Below, one piece after another: positions 36,306 through 45,317 of a stretch of 64,000 nt of DNA. Made by a program: the position numbers and the translations under genes. The first letter of the stretch is position 1, and each line of letters starts with the position of its first letter. Origin of the DNA: CAYMTR01 sp964393405 (GTDB taxonomy: Bacteria; Bacteroidota; Bacteroidia; Bacteroidales; Prolixibacteraceae); the NCBI GenBank assembly GCA_964393405.1, contig CAYMTR010000012.1:16647-80646 (forward strand), given 5' to 3'. Under the pieces are notes generated by a model. It had not been told where the DNA came from and did not search any database. It worked only from the letters and a program-made list of their open reading frames with translations.

Positions 36306-37270
36306 TTTGATTCCTCCTCTATTGAAAATGACATAAACAAATCTTCAATTGAAGGTTTTGTGCGCATAACAATCAAGCTTTGATGATTCTTCATAAACAG
36401 AAAATCACTAATAGAATTAATAATGCCATCCTCTGTCAACGTTTCAAGAAGATCTTTTGAGAAGGTTACATGGTGGTAATCTCCAAAAGCAAAACAAGAT
36501 TTAACGTTCTTGAATTGCTTGATATCAAAAAGTAGTTTTGACATATTGTCGCTCCTGATAGCCAATAAAAAATCATCGAAACTATTCACAATATTATCCG
36601 GAGTATCAATCTGCAGAATCTTACCATCTAAAATTAAGGCAATCCGGTCACACAAGTTTGCTTCATCCATATATGGCGTAGAAACAATAATGGTAATTCC
36701 TTGGGCTTTAAGCTTCATGAGCATTCCCCAGAACTCTTTCCTTGAAACAGGATCGACTCCTGTTGTCGGTTCATCCAGAAAAAGCACTTCAGGCTTATGA
36801 ATCAGGGCACAACAAAGTGCTAGCTTCTGTTTCATTCCCCCCGACAACTTCCCGGCTCTTCGGTTTTTAAAAGGCTCAATCTGTTTATAAATATCTTCTA
36901 TAAGATGATAGTTCTCTTCAAGAGAAGTATTAAACACTGTTGCAAAGACATTAAGATTCTCCTCGACACTTAAATCCTGATAAAGAGAGAATTTCCCCGG
37001 CATATATCCAACTCTGTTTCTAATCTCCTTATAACTACTAACAACATTGTAGCCACAAACATCAGCAATACCTTCATCGGGCAATAATAATGTTGTCAAT
37101 ATTCTGAACAAAGTGGTTTTTCCAGCTCCATCCGGGCCGATTATTCCAAAGATTTCACCCTCTTCTACCTTAAAGCTAATGTTATCAACGGCTTTTATCT
37201 TACCATAACTCTTAGAAACAGAGTTACAAGAAACAGTTGTCTTATCTATAAACTTATTTGAAACAGTCAT
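36302..37270 (-). CDS. ABC transporter ATP-binding protein with C-terminal extension
   Basis: A 322-residue ATPase. Walker A is IIGPDGAGKTTLFRIL, the canonical signature is KLSGGMKQKLALCCAL, Walker B is VLFLDEPTTGVDP. Position of the switch residue reads IIVSTPYMDEA, with Pro where His normally sits (STxH). An 80-residue C-terminal domain follows. Pro for the switch His suggests that the complementary sites of this and the neighbouring ATPase are asymmetric. It lies 12 bp after the hlyD-like gene. Confidence 0.93.
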   Translation of the reverse strand: MTVSNKFIDKTTVSCNSVSKSYGKIKAVDNISFKVEEGEIFGIIGPDGAGKTTLFRILTTLLLPDEGIADVCGYNVVSSYKEIRNRVGYMPGKFSLYQDLSVEENLNVFATVFNTSLEENYHLIEDIYKQIEPFKNRRAGKLSGGMKQKLALCCALIHKPEVLFLDEPTTGVDPVSRKEFWGMLMKLKAQGITIIVSTPYMDEANLCDRIALILDGKILQIDTPDNIVNSFDDFLLAIRSDNMSKLLFDIKQFKNVKSCFAFGDYHHVTFSKDLLETLTEDGIINSISDFLFMKNHQSLIVMRTKPSIEDLFMSFSIEEESK

Positions 37271-37281
37271 TACTCCGTTTT

Positions 37282-38175
37282 TTAAAGTATAATGCTACCG
37301 TACATTCCGATCTTCAAGTAACCATCGTTTTTGACATAAATTTTGACTGCATATACAAGATTCTCCCTCTCATCCTTAGTCATGATATTTTTAGGAGTGA
37401 ATTCAGATTTGCTTGATATCCAAGTTATCTTTCCTGTATAATCTTTGTATCCTTCTCCATGATCGGCTTTTACCTTAACTTCTTTACCAATTGTCACATC
37501 AGAAAGTTGTCCTGAAGTCAGATACGCCCTCAATGTCATATTCTCGAGGTCTGCAATTTTGAATAAGGATTTTCCTGGCATTGCCAGCTCACCCCTAACT
37601 GCATATTTTAAAAGGACAGTTCCTTTTATTGGGCTGGAAATATTGCATTTCTGCAACTGATCATTTAACTGTTCTATCTGTATTTCCATAGTTTTAATTT
37701 CAGCGCTAATTCCCATATTTGATATATCCAAATTAGATTTTGCGGCAGAAAGCTGTTTTTCTAAAAGCGATATCTGGGCATTAACATCATCTAGTTGTTT
37801 TTGACCTACCGCATTAGCCCTAACAAGATTCTCAACCCGTTCCTTTTCTTTATTCGCTGTTGATATCTGTTGTTGAATTGCTGCAATCTGTTTATTTACT
37901 TCGGGACGACGAGTCTGGACGGAATTAATACCAGCCATCAGCTGCAATTTCTTTAAGTAAAGTTGAGTACTATCAATATATCCCACATATTGTCCTGAGT
38001 CAAGAATATCACCTTCCTGAACATTAAATTGCAATATTTTACCATTTGCCTCAGACGAAACGGTAATTTCATCTGCTTCAAAAGTACCGGATGCATCAAA
38101 AATTTCATTGTTGTTCCCACAGGAATTAAATAGTGCCAAACATACTATGGGCAGCAAAATTTTAAGATTTTTCAT
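37282..38175 (-). CDS. HlyD-family periplasmic adaptor (YbhG-like), lipoprotein
   Basis: A 297-residue membrane fusion protein linking the inner-membrane ABC pump to TolC. The signal ends at a lipobox Cys (LALFNSCGNNNE, about Cys19). Beta-barrel and lipoyl halves (GKILQFNVQEGDILDSGQYV, and KCNISSPIKGTVLLKYAVRGELA) flank a coiled-coil hairpin at about 85-165 with heptads (LEKQLSAAKSNLDI). It is in operon with TolC (11 bp upstream) and the ATPases. Confidence 0.92.
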   Translation of the reverse strand: MKNLKILLPIVCLALFNSCGNNNEIFDASGTFEADEITVSSEANGKILQFNVQEGDILDSGQYVGYIDSTQLYLKKLQLMAGINSVQTRRPEVNKQIAAIQQQISTANKEKERVENLVRANAVGQKQLDDVNAQISLLEKQLSAAKSNLDISNMGISAEIKTMEIQIEQLNDQLQKCNISSPIKGTVLLKYAVRGELAMPGKSLFKIADLENMTLRAYLTSGQLSDVTIGKEVKVKADHGEGYKDYTGKITWISSKSEFTPKNIMTKDERENLVYAVKIYVKNDGYLKIGMYGSIIL

Positions 38176-38186
38176 ATTCTTAATAT

Positions 38187-39476
38187 TTAATTATTTGTTA
38201 TGAATTTCAGGTTATAAATTGACATAAGAAGTTGAATTTCATGCAAGGCCTTCAGCTTTCTTGCCTGATTTTCGGCATTTATTTCTCTTACAAAGTCAGT
38301 TGTAGTAAGGGTGCCATTATCGACTTTAGACGAAGCAGTTTTTTTAATCCGTTCTCTGAGAGTAATAATTTCATCGTCGTTAGTGATAATCGCTTTAAGC
38401 TTTTCAATTTCAGCATTTTGCTGAGATATCTTCAATTCAGTATTAAAAAGAAAAGTTTCTTTCCGAATATCAATGCTCTTTTTATCAATATCCAATTTGT
38501 TTAAGTTGTTCTTGTATGAATATAACCCTCCAATATTCCATGAAAACCTAATACCACCAATATAAAAAGGAGAAAATCCATCAGTAAACATATTCAGTCC
38601 CGGTTTACCATAACCTCCCTGTACAAATAATCCCAGTTTTGGAAGATTGCCAGCATCAAGAATAGACTTCTGCATATCGAATAATTTGTTTTGAGCATTG
38701 AACATTTCCATTTCAGGACGCAATATTTTATACCCGGTTGATGTAACAGGATCGACTTGAGGCTTAATGAAAACTGTACTCTCATCAATCTTCATTCCGG
38801 TAAAAGCAGAGAGCATAATCAAAAAAGAATTTCTGGAGCTTTTCAGCTCTGTTTCTCTCTGAAGAGCGTTCAATTGTTCAACTTTAATAACATCAAGATC
38901 AGCCAGACCGACAACACCATTACGATGTAAAGAATAAATCTTTTCATAATTTGCTTGCAACTCACTCTTTAATAATTCGTTTTGATTTAATTGCTCAACG
39001 ATCAATAGTGCGCCAAAATACAATTGGTTAATCCGTTCATTTAAAGAGAATAAATCTGTTTCGAGTTTTAACTTCTCAACTTCAGAACCAGCTTCGATTA
39101 TACTTTTACGGGCTTTAATAAGTCCTCCGTCCCAAATCAACTGGTTAATCTCAAGAACTGCCTGATATTGATCTTTGCTCAAAACGGGAAACGAAATATC
39201 TCTACCTGTCATTTGACTAAGTATTTGCCCAAGGCTTTCAGGGATGCTTGTCACATCAGATTGGTACGAGGCCTTAGCTGAAAGTGAAATCTGAGGCAAA
39301 TAACCTTTATTCGCATTGCTTAATTCTAAACTTTCTACCTGTCCTATCAGTCCATATTGCTTAATAAGCGGATAATTGGACTTTGCCTTTTCATAGCATT
39401 CCTCAACAGATATCTGTGCATTTGAATGAAATGAAAGAGCAAGAAGTAGGAAAATGAATAGTGTTAACGCTTTCAT
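38187..39476 (-). CDS. TolC-family outer-membrane efflux protein
   Basis: A 429-residue outer-membrane channel with a cleavable signal (LFIFLLLALSFHSNA). The body is mostly alpha-helical with the two repeated OEP halves; the N-half has SVEECYEKAKSNYPLIKQYG. The C-half ends KVDNGTLTTTDFVREINAENQARKLKALHEIQLLMSIYNL. It completes a tripartite exporter with the HlyD-like adaptor and two-ATPase/two-permease ABC pump. It is 65 bp downstream of tetR; an operator candidate lies in that gap. Confidence 0.92.
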   Translation of the reverse strand: MKALTLFIFLLLALSFHSNAQISVEECYEKAKSNYPLIKQYGLIGQVESLELSNANKGYLPQISLSAKASYQSDVTSIPESLGQILSQMTGRDISFPVLSKDQYQAVLEINQLIWDGGLIKARKSIIEAGSEVEKLKLETDLFSLNERINQLYFGALLIVEQLNQNELLKSELQANYEKIYSLHRNGVVGLADLDVIKVEQLNALQRETELKSSRNSFLIMLSAFTGMKIDESTVFIKPQVDPVTSTGYKILRPEMEMFNAQNKLFDMQKSILDAGNLPKLGLFVQGGYGKPGLNMFTDGFSPFYIGGIRFSWNIGGLYSYKNNLNKLDIDKKSIDIRKETFLFNTELKISQQNAEIEKLKAIITNDDEIITLRERIKKTASSKVDNGTLTTTDFVREINAENQARKLKALHEIQLLMSIYNLKFITNN

Positions 39477-39505
39477 ATTAAATTCTTTTTAATTTTTTAA
39501 TTGAC

Positions 39506-39526
39506 CTATTTAATAAGCCTATTAAT
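39506..39526. promoter_or_regulatory. operator candidate between tetR and tolC (copy 1)
   Basis: A 21-bp sequence that begins CTATTTAATA and ends CTATTAAT, identical at 18 of 21 bases to the site upstream of tetR (40168-40188), differing only at the three central bases. It contains inverted TTAATA/TATTAA arms. Position between tetR and tolC suggests a second binding site for the TetR protein. Confidence 0.55.
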
Positions 39527-39541
39527 TAATAGATAAAAAAA

Positions 39542-40156
39542 TTAAGGCATAAGACTCCTCATAATGATCAATACATTCTCTTGTTTTCTCTTTTCCATCA
39601 TTTTTCCATAAGCATCATCAGAGAGGTTAACAATCTCTTTGAATAATGGGCTCATTAGGAACGGTGCGATGTTTAGTGAAACAATAGTCTGTATTAATAT
39701 ATATGGTGATATATCTCTCATTCTACCTTCCTCGATTTCCTTTTTTAAATCGCCAAGGTTTTTTGCAAGAATTGAACTTGGAATTCTACTCATTTTTTCG
39801 ACCATCACCTTTAACCTTTTCGGATTAGTTGCCATTTCGTTAAAAAACATAAAAGGTAATTTGGGATTATCCTTAATAAAGTCGAAATGAGATTCAATCA
39901 TTTTTCTTAGTCTTTCCTGAAAAGGAAGATTAGGATCATCGTCTTTTGTTACAGAAAATAAAATCAGTTCAGCCTTCTTTTCAAAAATTTGTTCAAATAA
40001 TTTCTCTTTTGATCTGAAATAGTAGTGTACCAAGGCCTGATTACAACCTGCCAGCTTAGCAATCTCAACTGTAGAGGTCATAGCAAAACCCTTTTCGAGA
40101 AAAAGTGTCTCAGCTGCATCAAGAATAGTTTGCTCGGTACTTTTTACTTCTTCCAT
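39542..40156 (-). CDS. TetR/AcrR family transcriptional regulator
   Basis: A 204-residue repressor. The HTH is at residues about 8-55 (STEQTILDAAETLFLEKGFAMTSTVEIAKLAG...YYFRSKEKLF). The C-terminal ligand domain is all-helical (LIQTIVSLNIAPFLMSPLF). It precedes tolC in the same orientation and two near-identical operator candidates flank it. The simplest model is autoregulation and repression of the exporter. It resembles CecR (YbiH), which precedes ybhGFSR in enteric bacteria; this gene order is similar. Confidence 0.9.
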   Translation of the reverse strand: MEEVKSTEQTILDAAETLFLEKGFAMTSTVEIAKLAGCNQALVHYYFRSKEKLFEQIFEKKAELILFSVTKDDDPNLPFQERLRKMIESHFDFIKDNPKLPFMFFNEMATNPKRLKVMVEKMSRIPSSILAKNLGDLKKEIEEGRMRDISPYILIQTIVSLNIAPFLMSPLFKEIVNLSDDAYGKMMEKRKQENVLIIMRSLMP

Positions 40157-40167
40157 TATTAAGTGTT

Positions 40168-40224
40168 CTATTTAATAGCTCTATTAATTTATTCAAATGT
40201 ATAAACCATTTTAATAAATATCAA
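40168..40224 (-). promoter_or_regulatory. tetR promoter with overlapping operator (copy 2)
   Basis: On the minus strand TTG (40224-40222), then 20 bases, then TACATTTG (40201-40194) match the Bacteroidota -33/-7 promoter. The palindrome TTAATAG-CT-CTATTAA (within 40168-40188) lies immediately downstream at the likely transcription start, where a bound repressor would block initiation. Confidence 0.65.
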
Positions 40225-40316
40225 GTTTCAGTAAATATTTTTTATATTTTTTTACTTTTGCTTAATTCACAAAAAAAAAGACTGCACATGTATCATGTAT
40301 TTTTTATCTGCAAATA

Positions 40317-42266
40317 ATGAATTGGACCTTCGGCCATATAGATTTTTCAACATACCCTGCTTATGAGGAAGGCAATTTAGGCGCATCCTGTTCGATAGAA
40401 AAAACCACATTCAGATTATGGGCACCAACTGCATCTATTGTTTTGTTCCGATTATACAACATGGGTTTAGGTGGTGAATTAATTGAAGTTTACCAAATGT
40501 CGAAGGAAAATTCAGGAGTTTGGTCGATTGAGATAGAAGGTAATAATCATGGCTTGTATTACACAGTTCAATGTATGATTGGCGACAGATGGATGGATGA
40601 AGTTCCTGATCCTTACGCCTTTGCAGTAGGTGCAAACGGAAGAAGAGGCATGCTGTGTAATTTTGAATATACAGATCCTGTAAACTGGGAAAATGATGTG
40701 AATATTTTACCCGAGAATTATACTGACATGGTAATTTATGAAGTCAATGTCCGTGATTTCAGTATAGATCCTAACTCGGGAATTCAAAACAAGGGCAAGT
40801 ATCTTTCTTTTACTGAAAAATATACCCGCTCTCCTGAAAGTGTAAAAACAGGTTTAGGTCATCTACAAGAACTTGGGGTAACCCATGTTCACTTTCTACC
40901 GATATTTGATTTCCTTACTGTCGACGAAACCAAAAACGACAATAAGCAATACAACTGGGGTTATGATCCTCTTAATTTTAACGCGCCTGAGGGGTCATTT
41001 TCAACAGATCCCTTTGAAGGGGTTACAAGAATAACCGAACTCAAAAGGATGATAAAATCACTTCATGATAATGGGATAGGAGTGATAATGGATGTAGTAT
41101 ACAACCATACTGCTTTAATCAACCACTCCTACTTCAATCAGACAGTGCCGGGTTACTTTTATCGCCAAAGAAGTAACGGAACGTTTTCAGATGCAAGTGG
41201 TTGTGGCAATGAAATAGCATCTGAACGATCTATGGTTCGTAAATATATTATCGACTCATTAAATTTCTGGGCAAAAGAATACCATATAGATGGATTTAGA
41301 TTCGATTTAATGGGGATATTTGACATTGAGACCATGAACAGAGTGCGTGCAGAACTTGACAAAATAAGCCCTAAAATTGTCATCTATGGAGAAGGTTGGA
41401 CCGGAGGAGAAAGTCCGATGAATGAAAAATTCAGATCAGTAAAACGCAACTCTTCACAACTTGAAAGAATAGCAGTATTCAATGATGATTTCAGAGATTC
41501 AATAAAAGGTCATTGGAGCGATTCCGGCAGCCTCGGATTTGCATCCGGTCAAACCTTAAATGAAGAATCTGTAAAGTACGGAATTATCGCTTCAACTTTT
41601 CATCCTCAGATAGTTTATAATTGGGTTGCATCAACAAAGTGGGCTTGGTCTTTTTCTCCCCAGCAAAGCGTTAACTATATTTCGTGTCACGATAACTACA
41701 CTCTTTATGACAAACTTAAATTATCGCGTCCCAATGCCAGTCTTCAAGATCTTACAAAAATGGTTTGTCTTGCCGGTGCAATATTGCTAACTTCTCAAGG
41801 TATACCTTTCCTTCATGCCGGAGTTGAAATGCTAAGGACTAAAAAAGGTAATTCCAATAGTTACAAATCAGGTGATGAGATCAATATGATTGACTGGAGC
41901 AGAAAAGCTCTATTCTCTTATGTGACAAATTATTACAGAGACCTAATTTCCATAAGGAAAAAACATCCGGCTTTTAGGATGACAAATGCTGACCAAATAA
42001 GAAAATATCTGGTTTTTTCAAAATACTATCTTCCTGGAGTGATCTCATATGAAATAGGTCCACATGCCAATAATGATTCCTGGGAATATATCCAGATAAT
42101 TTTCAACAACAACGACAGAGTTATTTCCTTCGTTGTAGAAGATAGGAAATGGAAAATTATTGTCAGAGGATATGTTATTGACGAAAATGGTATTGGTGAA
42201 AATTTCTCGTCTAATGTACAAGTCCCCCCAAAGTCAATGTTAATGCTTGTAAGTAATTGTCCCTGA
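40317..42266 (+). CDS. pulA: type I pullulanase (GH13)
   Basis: Hydrolyses alpha-1,6 branches of pullulan, starch or glycogen. The 649-residue protein has no signal peptide. An N-terminal CBM48 (TTFRLWAPTASIVLFRLY) precedes the GH13 barrel. YNWGYDPLNFNAPEGSFS is the type I pullulanase signature. Catalytic regions are DVVYNHT, GFRFDLMG (nucleophile Asp), GEGWTGG (acid/base Glu) and CHDNYTLYD. A cytoplasmic location suggests work on internal glycogen alongside glgB and the 20-27 kb locus. It is divergent from tetR and convergent with DPP III, 1 bp between the stops. Confidence 0.95.
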   Translation: MNWTFGHIDFSTYPAYEEGNLGASCSIEKTTFRLWAPTASIVLFRLYNMGLGGELIEVYQMSKENSGVWSIEIEGNNHGLYYTVQCMIGDRWMDEVPDPYAFAVGANGRRGMLCNFEYTDPVNWENDVNILPENYTDMVIYEVNVRDFSIDPNSGIQNKGKYLSFTEKYTRSPESVKTGLGHLQELGVTHVHFLPIFDFLTVDETKNDNKQYNWGYDPLNFNAPEGSFSTDPFEGVTRITELKRMIKSLHDNGIGVIMDVVYNHTALINHSYFNQTVPGYFYRQRSNGTFSDASGCGNEIASERSMVRKYIIDSLNFWAKEYHIDGFRFDLMGIFDIETMNRVRAELDKISPKIVIYGEGWTGGESPMNEKFRSVKRNSSQLERIAVFNDDFRDSIKGHWSDSGSLGFASGQTLNEESVKYGIIASTFHPQIVYNWVASTKWAWSFSPQQSVNYISCHDNYTLYDKLKLSRPNASLQDLTKMVCLAGAILLTSQGIPFLHAGVEMLRTKKGNSNSYKSGDEINMIDWSRKALFSYVTNYYRDLISIRKKHPAFRMTNADQIRKYLVFSKYYLPGVISYEIGPHANNDSWEYIQIIFNNNDRVISFVVEDRKWKIIVRGYVIDENGIGENFSSNVQVPPKSMLMLVSNCP

Positions 42267-42267
42267 T

Positions 42268-44316
42268 TTAATTATAAGCAGGCAGCGAAGAGTATTCCTT
42301 TGCATATCTCATCATTTGTTCAACATATCCTTCAGTAAATTCAAGAGTAACATCTTGGATTTCTCCTGAGTCACCAGTTTTGATTTTATAAACAGGATTA
42401 AGGAAGCCACCGTAAGGTGCCAGATTAAGTTTTTTATATCTGTCAAGTACTTCAGCATGCAATTCTTTATCAACCTTAACAGCATAGTTCTCTACAAGGT
42501 TCTTCGCACCTTCAAAGTCTCCTTCAGATTTTATACGCTGAACTTCTATAAGCAAGTTTTTAAACAAGTCCTGAAGTTTTTTATAATCATTTACAACAAA
42601 GAAAGTCTCGCCGTCCTTGATTTTCTTTTCTATTACGTTTTCATCTTTCCCTTTCTCGTAAGCCCATTTTGAAATAAGCTGTCTGTTCCTCATGTGCGAC
42701 TGTTCAATATCTTTTCCGGGCTCTATACGAGTTAATTGAGTCATAATACCATTTCTTATATAATCATCATAAGCAGCTTTATAAGCATCTCCGTCAGGAA
42801 GAAGACCAAGTTCAATCATTTTATTATCACCCATGAAATATAAAGCAAACAAGTCTGCTCGGGCTTCTTCAATAACTGAACCATATGCTTTCAACTCATC
42901 TCCGCTTACTCCGGGAAGCAACTGACCTGAACCATGACCAAGGCACTCATGCATATCAGTATGGAGTACATCGCCTATGAACCCGTATTTCTTTTGCGCA
43001 TCAATCTCTGATTGTGAAAAACAAAATTCTTCAAGAAAGCCATTCCCTAATGCAGCCTGATCGTATGCATGTACAATATTTTCAATAGTAACTGATTTTG
43101 AACCATGCTCTTTTCTTATCCAATCGGCATTTGGAAGATTTATACCTATCGGTGTTGCCGGATAACAGTCGCCACCAAGCATAGCAACGGTAATAACTTT
43201 TGCAGACACACCCTTGACTTTTTCCTTTTTAAAACGAGGATCAACAGGCGAATTATCTTCAAACCACTGAGCATTATTGCTAATTGTTTCAGTCCTCCGG
43301 GTAGCTTCAATATTCTTAAAATTAACTATACTCTCCCATGAACCCTTTAAACCTAGAGGATCGCCGTAAGTTTCAGTAAATCCGTTTACAAAATCTATCC
43401 TCGATTCATGATCTTTTAGCCATGCAATATTAAACTCGTCAAAGGTCTTTAAATCGCCTGTCTTATAATACGAAATTAATGACCCTATTACTTTCTTTTG
43501 ATTATCATTCTCAGCAACTTCTAATGCCTTTTCAAGCCAAGAAACTATCCTTTCAATAGCAGGCGAATACTTTCCACCAATCTTCCACACATCTTCAACT
43601 ATTTGGCCATCTCTTTTAACCAGAGTACTGTTAAGCCCATAAGAAACCGGCTCTAAGTCTCCGGAAATCTTTTTTGAGTTATAGAACTCTTCAACCTCTT
43701 TCTGAGTTATACCACCTGAATAATAATTATTAGCTGAAGTAACAATTAAATCCTCCCCTTCGGTCTGATTAACCCTTTTTGTATCAACTCCCGGATTAAA
43801 GACAATACTTTCAAATAATTTTAATAGATCATCTTTAGTTTCACCCTCTTTCAAAGGAAGTTTATTGGAATCTATTTCCAACATTAACGTATTGAAATAA
43901 TTATATGAGAAACCTGGATCTATCTTATCTGCAGAATAATGATGATGAATTCCGTTTGAAAACCATACCCTTTTTAGGTATACTTCAAAAGCTGTGAATT
44001 CTTCTGTATTACGGTCGCCTTTAAAGTCTGTATAAATCGTTTCCAAAGTCTTTCTTACAAGCATGTTATATTTGTAATTCTGATCAAAAAGAATGTCCCT
44101 TCCTTCGATTGCTGCCTCTGACAAATAGTACAAAAGTTTTTTCTGATCAAGACTAAGCTCATCAAATCCCGGTATTTGATACCTCATTATTTTTATATCA
44201 GAAAACTGCTCTACTAAGAATTGAAAATCTTGCTGTTCTTGAATAGTTTCCTTCTGTTTACAACTTGTAGCCATTATCATCACTATGATTGTTGAGTATA
44301 AAAAATATTTTTTCAT
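42268..44316 (-). CDS. dipeptidyl-peptidase III (M49), lipoprotein
   Basis: A 682-residue zinc metallopeptidase that removes dipeptides from peptide N-termini. The active-site motif HECLGH (M49 form HExxxH) lies near residue 453; EEARAD, with the third ligand, follows near 482. A lipoprotein signal is clear: KKYFLYSTIIVMIMATSC ending at Cys19. ATG at 44316 gives this signal; the longer frame upstream does not. Membrane anchoring distinguishes it from the cytosolic eukaryotic enzyme, and fits peptide use in the periplasm or at the surface. Its stop touches the pullulanase stop. Confidence 0.93.
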   Translation of the reverse strand: MKKYFLYSTIIVMIMATSCKQKETIQEQQDFQFLVEQFSDIKIMRYQIPGFDELSLDQKKLLYYLSEAAIEGRDILFDQNYKYNMLVRKTLETIYTDFKGDRNTEEFTAFEVYLKRVWFSNGIHHHYSADKIDPGFSYNYFNTLMLEIDSNKLPLKEGETKDDLLKLFESIVFNPGVDTKRVNQTEGEDLIVTSANNYYSGGITQKEVEEFYNSKKISGDLEPVSYGLNSTLVKRDGQIVEDVWKIGGKYSPAIERIVSWLEKALEVAENDNQKKVIGSLISYYKTGDLKTFDEFNIAWLKDHESRIDFVNGFTETYGDPLGLKGSWESIVNFKNIEATRRTETISNNAQWFEDNSPVDPRFKKEKVKGVSAKVITVAMLGGDCYPATPIGINLPNADWIRKEHGSKSVTIENIVHAYDQAALGNGFLEEFCFSQSEIDAQKKYGFIGDVLHTDMHECLGHGSGQLLPGVSGDELKAYGSVIEEARADLFALYFMGDNKMIELGLLPDGDAYKAAYDDYIRNGIMTQLTRIEPGKDIEQSHMRNRQLISKWAYEKGKDENVIEKKIKDGETFFVVNDYKKLQDLFKNLLIEVQRIKSEGDFEGAKNLVENYAVKVDKELHAEVLDRYKKLNLAPYGGFLNPVYKIKTGDSGEIQDVTLEFTEGYVEQMMRYAKEYSSLPAYN

Positions 44317-44396
44317 GGTATTTGTGTATCGGTTTAATAATTCGCAATGCAAAACTAACAAATCAACATCGCAAAAAGATTAAAAATATCATAAAT

Positions 44397-45317
44397 TCAT
44401 TCAGGAAAAGCAAAATGAACATTTCTTTTAAATCGCTTATACCCGGACCTTGAAATCGCTGAATCTGCAAATATCCTATTGAAATCATCTTCGCTTATTT
44501 CTTTAAAAGATTCAGTATCGGGGCGTAATATCTCGTCTATTATTTTAAATTCTTCAACGTTATGAAAATTTATTCTTTGATTCCAGGGGCATACATCCTG
44601 GCAGGTATCGCACCCATAAACCCTCACACCAATCTCCTCACGAAATTCTTCCGGCAACTCATCATCAACCTCTATAGTTAAATATGAAATGCATTTACCC
44701 ACATTAAGAACAAATGGCTTAACGAATGCTTTTGTTGGGCATGAATCTATACATTTTGTGCAACTGCCGCAATATTCTCCCCGGAACGGTTCATCGTATT
44801 CAAGTTCAAGATCTATAATTAGTTCACCAATAAAGAAAAACGATCCCAGTTCCTTGTTTAAAAGAAGTCCGTTTTTCCCAATCCATCCTAATCCTGCTTT
44901 AACTGCCCGCTCTTTCTCCAAAACCGGAGCGGAGCCTACAAAAGCCCTTCCTTTCACAGGTGAAATTTCCTTATTTATAAAATCAAGAAGTTCAAATAGC
45001 TTATCCTTAATTACCAAGTGATAATCTTTCCCGTAAGCATATTTGGAAATCAATGGTACATCCTTCCCTTTTTGCTTGAACTCAGGATAGTAGTTAAGTA
45101 GAACTGTAATGACTGACTTTGAACCTTCTACAAGTAAAGACGTGTCAAGTCGTTTCTCAAAATTACGGGCCATATATTCCAGATTACCATGTAAGCCTCT
45201 TTCTATATATTCCCTCAAATGATCTACTTCCTCCTGAAGTTTTTCTGAACGTGAGATTCCACATCCTGAAAATCCAAGAGAAATTGCTTTCTGCTTAATT
45301 ATATCACTTCTTTTCAT
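44397..45317 (-). CDS. queG: epoxyqueuosine reductase QueG
   Basis: Cobalamin- and Fe-S-dependent enzyme that reduces epoxyqueuosine to queuosine in tRNA, the last step of the pathway begun by queC/E/F (30.8-33.3 kb). The 306-residue protein has an N-terminal cobalamin-binding region, then two 4Fe-4S motifs: CGSCTKCIDSCPTKAF and CDTCQDVCPWN. ATG at 45317 overlaps the end of upp by 14 bp, so translation is probably coupled; a longer frame starts at 45332. The C-terminal HEAT repeat found in some QueG proteins is absent. Confidence 0.95.
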   Translation of the reverse strand: MKRSDIIKQKAISLGFSGCGISRSEKLQEEVDHLREYIERGLHGNLEYMARNFEKRLDTSLLVEGSKSVITVLLNYYPEFKQKGKDVPLISKYAYGKDYHLVIKDKLFELLDFINKEISPVKGRAFVGSAPVLEKERAVKAGLGWIGKNGLLLNKELGSFFFIGELIIDLELEYDEPFRGEYCGSCTKCIDSCPTKAFVKPFVLNVGKCISYLTIEVDDELPEEFREEIGVRVYGCDTCQDVCPWNQRINFHNVEEFKIIDEILRPDTESFKEISEDDFNRIFADSAISRSGYKRFKRNVHFAFPE

